Below are positions 59,139 to 64,000 of a stretch of 64,000 bases of DNA, in pieces. The position numbers and the translations under genes are program-made. Source of the DNA: Streptomyces sp. NBC_00287. Lineage in GTDB: Bacteria > Actinomycetota > Actinomycetes > Streptomycetales > Streptomycetaceae. A model generated the notes under the pieces. It ran no database searches and was not told the origin of the DNA. It saw nothing but the letters and a program-made list of their open reading frames with translations. The first letter of the stretch is position 1. Every line of letters starts with the position of its first letter. The DNA lies in contig NZ_CP108053.1 in NCBI RefSeq assembly GCF_036173105.1, positions 5,022,001 through 5,086,000 on the forward strand, given 5' to 3'.

Positions 59139-59456
59139 ATGCGCAACGCCGATATCCGCCGCCTGGACCGAGAGATTCAGGCGACGACGAAGAAGTTGGA
59201 AGCGGTCCGCCGAGGTGAGTGGTGGCCGCTGAACGGCAGTGAGCGCCGGGCCATGGCCCGCTCCCTGGCCGTCGGTGGCTACAAGGTGGCCCGGGGCCGT
59301 AGCGCGGGCCGTGAAGAGCAGCGCATGGACGCCACCGGCAACAGCGCGGAGATCCGGCTGAACGCGGAACTGACCGCCCTGCACGGCGAGCGGCAGCGTC
59401 TCATGACCGAGGCCGCCCGCGCCAAGGCCAAGAAGAAGTCGTCCGGCTGGTTCTGA
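59139..59456 (+). CDS. AICE hypothetical protein, helical and basic
   Basis: A 105-residue protein of two helical segments: IRRLDREIQATTKKLEAVRR and LNAELTALHGERQRLMTEAA, ending in a Lys-rich tail (AKAKKKSSGWF). No family named. It starts two bases after the preceding stop, so it is part of the same operon. It may bind DNA or partner with the TraB protein. Confidence 0.65.
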   Translation: MRNADIRRLDREIQATTKKLEAVRRGEWWPLNGSERRAMARSLAVGGYKVARGRSAGREEQRMDATGNSAEIRLNAELTALHGERQRLMTEAARAKAKKKSSGWF

Positions 59457-59561
59457 CCAGCCCGTTTCGGCGCCGGGGTGACCGGGACTTTCCACGGACA
59501 CGGCCACCCCGGCTCTCCCTATCTCCCGCCCCCGCTGGGGGCAGTCAGGAGCACTTTCAGC

Positions 59562-61688
59562 ATGTCTGAGAACGTCGTTCACCTCCACAAGCCCACCGAC
59601 TCCCCGGCCCCCGACATCACCCCCACCGTGCTCACGGTCGTGCCCGACGCGCCGCCGGCCCGCCCGGTGCCGCTGTGGGTCCGCTCCGGCCGCGCCATCA
59701 AGACCGGCGTGACACACGAGCGGACGAAGACGGTCGTCCGCGCAACGGCCCGACACAGCCTCTACACCCTCAACGGCGGCCGGATCGTGGCCCGCCGGAC
59801 GTGGGATGGCCGTACCGGCTCGCGGTATGAGCGGATGATTCGGGCGGCGGAAGCCGCGGGGAACCTGGAAGCGGCTGAGGAGTGGGAGGAGCGGTTGCAG
59901 CGCTTCCGTGCCGCCCGCCACCACCGCCGCATGGACCTGCTGCACTCCCCGGTCGAGGCCGCCAAGGGCGTGGCCGTCGGCGCCGGCATGAGCATCGGCG
60001 TCCTGGTCGCCCTCGGCATCGTCATGGCCATCAACACCGGCCACGTCGGCGACGTCATCACCCCGCTGTCGGCGACCGTCGACTTCATCGCCCTGCTGAT
60101 CCGGATCGTGCAGGTGGTGTGGGGCCCGCTCATCTCGATCGGCCCGTTCCTGGCCCTGCTGGCGCTGTGGTCGGTCGGGCGCAAGCAGCACGCCGCACCT
60201 GCCTGGGCACTGCCTGCCAACGTCTGCAGCAGCGAGGGTGAGCCGATCACCCCGTCCATCGTGGTCAAGGCCCTGCGCGACCTCGGAGTGCCCGCCCTGG
60301 CGCGGGCCATCAAGGAGATGGGCGACGCCGGCGCCTCCATGCTCGGGCCGATCCGGATCGCCGGATGCGGTGTCGAGGTGGACGTGACCCTGCCGTCCGG
60401 GGTGGCCACCAACGAGGTGCAGGGCAAGCGGCGCAAGCTTGCCGAGAACCTGACCCGGCACGAGCACGAGGTGTTCATCACGATCCCGGAGGCCGCGCGG
60501 ACGGTGCGGCTGTGGATCGCCGACTCGGGGGCGCTGGACGAGCCGATCGGCCCCTCTCCGTTGGTCACGGACGAGACGCTGACCGCGAACTACAAGACGG
60601 GTCGGGCCCCGTGGGGGCAGGATCTGCGCGGGGACGCGGCGGAGCTGAGCGTGTATCAGCGTCACCTGCTGGTCACGGGTCTGTCCAACCAGGGCAAGAC
60701 GGCCGCCCTGCGGGCGCTCGCGCTGTGGCTGGCGCTGGACCGGACGGTGCAGTTCTGGATTGCGGACCTGAAGGGTGTCGGCGACTGGGCACCGTTCGAC
60801 GGCATCGCCAAGGTCCTGATCGAGGGCCCCTCGGACAGCCACTGCATTCAGGCGACCGAGATGGTTGAGGACGCGGTGGAGGAGATGAACCGGCGGATCG
60901 AGGCGGTTCGCAAGGACCCCTCCCTCGTCTTCCCGCCGCTGATCGTGCTGGTGGATGAGGCGCAGAAGGCGTTCATGTGCCCGGCCAAGGGCGAGGACGG
61001 CCGCCCCTACGGCGGCGCCAAGGCCACCTCCCGGTACTTCATGGCCGTGCGCGAGATCCACAACCAGGGCCGTGCGGTCGACGTGCTGATGTGGCAGGGA
61101 ACGCAGGACCCCACCGACCAGAACCTTCCCAAGCTGGTCCGCGAGGGCGCTCACACCCGCGCATCCCTCGTGGTCGGCACCGAATCGCAGGCAGAGATGG
61201 CGCTCGGAGCCAAGGCCGTCAACGCTGGCGCCGCCCCTCACCTGTTGCGCCAGGGACTGGACAAGGGCACCCTCGTGGTCGCCTCCGACGGCATCGCCAT
61301 CCCCGCCGGCCAGTCCTCCATCACCGTGCGGACCCACTTCATCGACGACGAGCCGGCCGCCGAGATCGCCGCCCGGGCTAAGGCCCTGCGCGACGGAGTG
61401 GCCACCCTGCGCGCCATCGACCGCGCCGAGGCGCGCGACCCGCTCGCCGACGTCGCGGCCGTCATCGGCGACGCGGCGCGGATGCGCACGGATGAGGTGC
61501 TGAAGCGGCTGCACGCGCTCGACACGGCCGCCTACCGCGCGTGGAACAACGTCCGCCTGAAGCGGCTCCTGGAGGAGCACGGCGAGGAGCCGAAGAAGTC
61601 CCACGGGGTCATGGTCGTACGCCGCGACGACGTGGCCCGCGCCCTCGCCAACCGCGCCACCGACGGTTCCGCTTCCGCCGCCGAGTAG
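59562..61688 (+). CDS. TraB/FtsK-like DNA translocase (conjugative transfer)
   Basis: A 708-residue membrane ATPase. N-terminal 130 residues are soluble; helices lie at about 135-157, 168-185 and 190-206. The motor domain has Walker A TGLSNQGKT (372-380) and Walker B LIVLVDEAQ (460-468), with an FtsK/SpoIIIE core including WQGTQDPTDQNLPKLVREGA. The C-terminus (about 640-708) resembles a winged DNA-recognition domain. Proteins of this type form pores and move double-stranded DNA between hyphae in Streptomyces conjugation without a relaxase. ATG at 59562 follows GGAGCACTTTC. The region downstream holds repeats that could be its loading site. Confidence 0.9.
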   Translation: MSENVVHLHKPTDSPAPDITPTVLTVVPDAPPARPVPLWVRSGRAIKTGVTHERTKTVVRATARHSLYTLNGGRIVARRTWDGRTGSRYERMIRAAEAAGNLEAAEEWEERLQRFRAARHHRRMDLLHSPVEAAKGVAVGAGMSIGVLVALGIVMAINTGHVGDVITPLSATVDFIALLIRIVQVVWGPLISIGPFLALLALWSVGRKQHAAPAWALPANVCSSEGEPITPSIVVKALRDLGVPALARAIKEMGDAGASMLGPIRIAGCGVEVDVTLPSGVATNEVQGKRRKLAENLTRHEHEVFITIPEAARTVRLWIADSGALDEPIGPSPLVTDETLTANYKTGRAPWGQDLRGDAAELSVYQRHLLVTGLSNQGKTAALRALALWLALDRTVQFWIADLKGVGDWAPFDGIAKVLIEGPSDSHCIQATEMVEDAVEEMNRRIEAVRKDPSLVFPPLIVLVDEAQKAFMCPAKGEDGRPYGGAKATSRYFMAVREIHNQGRAVDVLMWQGTQDPTDQNLPKLVREGAHTRASLVVGTESQAEMALGAKAVNAGAAPHLLRQGLDKGTLVVASDGIAIPAGQSSITVRTHFIDDEPAAEIAARAKALRDGVATLRAIDRAEARDPLADVAAVIGDAARMRTDEVLKRLHALDTAAYRAWNNVRLKRLLEEHGEEPKKSHGVMVVRRDDVARALANRATDGSASAAE

Positions 61689-61712
61689 CCGGGAGGAACG
61701 AGGGTCCGGGCC

Positions 61713-61800
61713 GGGGAGGCGGGGAGAACTCCCCAATCCCCTCCCCGGGCCCGCCTCCCCGCGCTGATCAGCGCAGACATCGTTTCGGGGAGGCGGGGAG
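61713..61800. repeat. GGGGAGGC repeats and palindrome after traB-like gene
   Basis: GGGGAGGCGGGGAG occurs at 61713-61726 and 61787-61800, with the inverted copy GCCTCCCC at 61753-61760. The perfect 14-bp palindrome GCGCTGATCAGCGC is at 61761-61774. TraB-type proteins recognise short repeats at the clt locus, often near the tra gene, so this is a candidate; it could also be a complex terminator. Confidence 0.5.
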
Positions 61801-61892
61801 GCGCCCTGCTCAGGCCCCCGGAGCACCCCTCCATCCGGCACCCCGAAGGGGGTGCTTCCACCTCCCCGGCCGAGTACCGGAAGGGATTCCGC

Positions 61893-62357
61893 ATGTACCC
61901 CGACCACACCCCGCACGCGCCCGCACAGCGGGCCGTGGAAGTCCACCAGCCCACCCCGCTCCCGCCCGCCGTGGCCGTGTCGGCACCGGTCGTGCCGGTG
62001 CAGCCCGGCAGCGTTCCGGCGGTGGCGAGCATCGTCCTGCCGGACGGCCGCGTCGTCACCGGCTACGCCATCAACCCCGCCCAGCCCGAACCGGTCGCGG
62101 TCAAGCCGGCCGTCTCGCGGACGGCCGTGAACGTCGCCCTCGGGGGCGTCGGATTCCTCGCGGTCTGCGGCGGGCTGATCCTGCTCACCTCGTTCATCGC
62201 CGCGCTCACCGTGTTCATCTCCCAGCTCATCATCCTGGCCGCTGTGATCTTCGGTGGATGGATCACCGTGGAGCTCTTCAGTGCGAGCGGCCACCAGGGC
62301 GGGACAACCGTCCACATCCGTAAGGCCACGTTCAAGCGCAACAAGTTCTACGGCTGA
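61893..62357 (+). CDS. Small membrane protein of the AICE (SpdB-like, probably DUF6251)
   Basis: A 154-residue protein. The first 85 residues are Pro/Val-rich and soluble. Two adjacent hydrophobic segments follow at about 88-108 and 113-131 (VALGGVGFLAVCGGLILLTS, TVFISQLIILAAVIFGGWIT), then a basic C-terminus (HIRKATFKRNKFYG). Size and order match a membrane protein found after traB in AICEs, likely a spread protein. ATG at 61893 has GGAAGGG upstream. It overlaps the HNH gene end by ten bases, convergently. Confidence 0.7.
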   Translation: MYPDHTPHAPAQRAVEVHQPTPLPPAVAVSAPVVPVQPGSVPAVASIVLPDGRVVTGYAINPAQPEPVAVKPAVSRTAVNVALGGVGFLAVCGGLILLTSFIAALTVFISQLIILAAVIFGGWITVELFSASGHQGGTTVHIRKATFKRNKFYG

Positions 62358-63286
62358 TGCGGCTGGGCCTGGCCGCGGTGCATGGTCCAGTGCTGCTCGA
62401 TCCAGCGGCGCTGCTTGGTGCTGAGCGGTGATGCCAGCAGCGGCAGGCCATGCAACTCCTTGTAGGTCGGGTAGGCAGCCAACTCGTCACTGACGTCGAT
62501 CTCGTGGTTTGACGGGTTGATAGTGATCAGCCCGAGGTCGAACAGGCGGTGCAGGTCGCGGCGCAGCAGCAACCCGCCGCATTCGTGGCTTCCGGTGGCT
62601 CCGAAGCTTTCCAGGTGGGCAGCTTCCAAGACGGCCGCGGGTGCGGGCCCGGTCAGGGCGCAGTTGGCTCCGTAGGTGTCGAGCAGGCTCCTGCGGAAGG
62701 CTGCTTGTCCGATCCTGGCCCGTGTCCGCTGCTCGCGGTGCCCGCCGGTGATGGCACGCTGCGTGCCCTCGATGATGCTGGCCGGCGCTCGCGTACCGAT
62801 GCTTTCGAGCGCTTCGCAGAACGCCTCCCAGCGCAGCGGGCGCATACTCAGTTGCGATTTGGGCTTCTCGCACAGAGCCCGCAACTGATCACCAGAAAGC
62901 TGACCGGCAAGGTCAACCCAACCCTGCGCGTGCGACGTGCGGTACTTGACGACCGACGCCAGCACCTTGCTGGGCTCATCGAACTCTGCCTGGCACTCCC
63001 AACACAGGTAGCGCGGGCGCTTCTTCTTGCGCAGTCCCAGACTGGCCTTTCCACACGTCGGGCAGCTGTAGCGGTACTTCTCGCCGGCTTCCGTATCAAT
63101 GCGCTCGATCACCGAGACGCCCATCAGGGCGTCGGTGTCCCACAGCGCGATGACGTCGCCGGGCTGCAAGGCGGCGTGGTTAGGGACCGTGTCATCCCAG
63201 CTGTAGTGACGCGACGGTACGTCGTCATATCCGTCGCCCCCGCGTGAGCGGTCTTCCCCCGTAGCCAGCAGCAGCCATGCGCGCAT
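62348..63286 (-). CDS. HNH endonuclease with EVE/PUA-like N-terminal domain and zinc ribbon
   Basis: A 312-residue protein. The N-terminal 65 residues (MRAWLLLATGEDRS, YSWDDTVPNHAALQPGDVIA, LMGVSVIERI) resemble an EVE/PUA-like domain, which in other nucleases binds flipped modified bases. A zinc ribbon follows at C75/C78 and C95/C98. The C-terminal nuclease has CALTGPAPAAVLEAAHLESF (H224) and HECGGLLLRRDLHRLFDLG (H246), the HNH core. Known EVE-HNH enzymes are modification-dependent restriction nucleases, so a type IV-like role is likely. ATG at 63286 is the natural start of the EVE-like part. It is divergent from the DpdA-like gene with a 102-bp shared region. Confidence 0.8.
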   Translation of the reverse strand: MRAWLLLATGEDRSRGGDGYDDVPSRHYSWDDTVPNHAALQPGDVIALWDTDALMGVSVIERIDTEAGEKYRYSCPTCGKASLGLRKKKRPRYLCWECQAEFDEPSKVLASVVKYRTSHAQGWVDLAGQLSGDQLRALCEKPKSQLSMRPLRWEAFCEALESIGTRAPASIIEGTQRAITGGHREQRTRARIGQAAFRRSLLDTYGANCALTGPAPAAVLEAAHLESFGATGSHECGGLLLRRDLHRLFDLGLITINPSNHEIDVSDELAAYPTYKELHGLPLLASPLSTKQRRWIEQHWTMHRGQAQPHQP

Positions 63287-63388
63287 GCGCTCTTTCGTCC
63301 CTTCTCCGTGAACGAACCGGGCGGCCTCGATCTTTGGCCAGAGGAGGCCGCCCGTCTCCAGCACGCAACGAACCGGAGGTCTTCCACA

Positions 63389-64000
63389 ATGACCCACCCC
63401 ACTGACAATCGGCGAGCCTTATTCACAACCCCGGCTCGCCCACCGGCGGGAGCTCCCGCCGCGGGCAGGATGCGGTTCTACCTGACCACCCATAAACGGC
63501 ACTGGCTCCGCTGGACCGACGTGCCGCTGTTCTTGAAATCCGAGCACTGGGACCGTGCCGTCAAGTGGGACGTAGCCCAGGGCCCCTACGCGGTCGACTC
63601 CGGCGGGTTCATGGAGCTGAAGGACAAAGGCACCTGGATGCGCACGCCCCGCCAGTACATCGACTCCTTGCGCCGGATCTGGGAGCACGTGGGCCCGTAC
63701 GATTGGGCCGCCCCGCAGGACTGGATGTGCGAGAAGGCCATCATCGAGGGCGGCTGGTTCGGCGGACAGCACTTCGTCGGCACCCACCTCAGCGTCGCCG
63801 AGCACCAGCGCCGCACCGTTGAGAACTTCCTCGAACTGCGCTCCCTTGCCCCCGACCTGCGCATCGCACCGGTCGTCCAGGGCGACACCGTGCCGGCCTA
63901 CGAGCACTGCGTAGAGCTGTACGAGAAGGCGGGCGTAGACCTGCGGGCCGAACCGATCGTTGGGCTCGGCTCGGTGTGCCGGTTGCAGTCCACCCGCCAG
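63389..64000 (+). CDS. DpdA-like tRNA-guanine-transglycosylase family protein (partial)
   Basis: The first 204 codons of a gene that runs off the window. FYLTTHKRHWLRW begins the barrel; DSGGF (70-74) carries the general-base Asp of tRNA-guanine transglycosylases; VVQGD (162-166) and GLGSVCR (192-198) match later core motifs. It is closest in style to DpdA proteins, which exchange guanine for 7-deazaguanine derivatives in DNA rather than tRNA. ATG at 63389 has GGAGGT eight bases upstream. Codon 11 is TTA (63419-63421), suggesting bldA-dependent expression. The pairing with a modification-type nuclease supports a DNA role, which remains inference. Confidence 0.8.
   Translation, partial: MTHPTDNRRALFTTPARPPAGAPAAGRMRFYLTTHKRHWLRWTDVPLFLKSEHWDRAVKWDVAQGPYAVDSGGFMELKDKGTWMRTPRQYIDSLRRIWEHVGPYDWAAPQDWMCEKAIIEGGWFGGQHFVGTHLSVAEHQRRTVENFLELRSLAPDLRIAPVVQGDTVPAYEHCVELYEKAGVDLRAEPIVGLGSVCRLQSTRQ

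Larger units (their letters stand above)
55281..64000. mobile_element. AICE (actinomycete integrative and conjugative element), left and central part
   Basis: The region carries the modules of pSAM2-type elements: a GntR-family (KorSA-like) regulator with its operators, a P-loop kinase, DUF6284, DUF2637, RRQRL-type zinc protein, a TraB/FtsK DNA translocase and a SpdB-like membrane protein. Replication initiator, excisionase and integrase genes are not seen and should lie to the right of the window. The left boundary is uncertain; it could include the DUF4365 pair from about 53000. Confidence 0.78.

Noticed and set aside
59100..62315. A 1071-codon minus-strand frame over the AICE transfer genes
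   Set aside because: It is the mirror frame of the TraB-like gene and neighbours; no motif, no ribosome site, and the plus-strand genes are clearly real.

Overview
The window reads as chromosomal DNA of a Streptomyces or a very close relative. It is strongly GC-rich, has many GTG and a few TTG starts, rare TTA codons confined to accessory genes, HspR/HAIR control of chaperones, and families typical of streptomycetes (DUF6230/DUF6114, SCO4225-type membrane proteins, several LuxR-type regulators, an integrative conjugative element of the pSAM2 type).

Layout. 1-3.4 kb: a MerR regulator facing a DUF6230/DUF6114/hypothetical secreted-protein operon. 3.4-10.5 kb: an accessory oxidoreductase region. 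It holds an SDR gene behind a doubled TetR-type operator, a decayed alpha/beta-hydrolase, and a TetR regulator divergent from a five-gene operon (SDR, metallo-beta-lactamase-fold protein, alpha/beta-hydrolase, ferritin-like di-iron protein of the 'metal-dependent hydrolase' family, ferredoxin-type reductase). 10.5-13.4 kb: a graveyard with an IS1380 scrap, an intact-looking IS630 element, a DUF1330 gene whose stop codon comes from that IS, an SDR remnant with a second copy of the doubled operator, a group II intron maturase tail and a truncated royal-jelly-protein-like gene. 13.6-15.5 kb: an orphan nuclease-like gene and tRNA-Gly(CCC).

15.8-34.5 kb is core chromosome: dcd, a phosphoribosyltransferase, a Yip1 protein, three tandem FG-GAP propeller proteins, SCO4225-type proteins, a large Fe-S oxidoreductase, a MraY/WecA-like transferase, dnaK-grpE-dnaJ-hspR, a fibronectin-III protein and a sugar-binding lipoprotein. 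34.6-47.8 kb is an accessory block: a GT39-like transferase, a small secreted protein, a lipoprotein, an adaptor/ABC-ATPase/permease export set, five related LuxR-type regulators (one decayed) plus one unrelated, a short secreted peptide and a degenerate Rieske-like protein. Core genes resume at 47.85-52.9 kb (PPOX protein, clpB with its own HAIR site, YbjN protein, aminotransferase).

53.3 kb to the end is mobile. A lower-GC two-gene DUF4365 cassette is followed by the regulatory and transfer half of an actinomycete integrative and conjugative element (AICE). That half comprises a GntR regulator coupled to a 40-residue ORF and a P-loop kinase, repeated AGGGAACC operators, DUF6284, DUF2637, a RRQRL-type zinc protein, a TraB/FtsK-like DNA pump, and a small membrane protein. 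At the right edge an EVE-like/HNH endonuclease diverges from a tRNA-guanine-transglycosylase-like (DpdA-type) gene that runs off the window. Replication, excision and integrase genes would be expected beyond position 64000.

How parts may work together: HspR represses both the dnaK operon and clpB through HAIR sites present at both loci. The di-iron protein and reductase of the TetR-controlled operon are translationally coupled and could form an oxygenase. The DpdA-like protein and the modification-type HNH nuclease suggest that the AICE encodes a DNA-modification/restriction module. The LuxR array, secreted peptide and adjacent exporter are candidates for a peptide-linked regulatory circuit. 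These last three are inferences from context.
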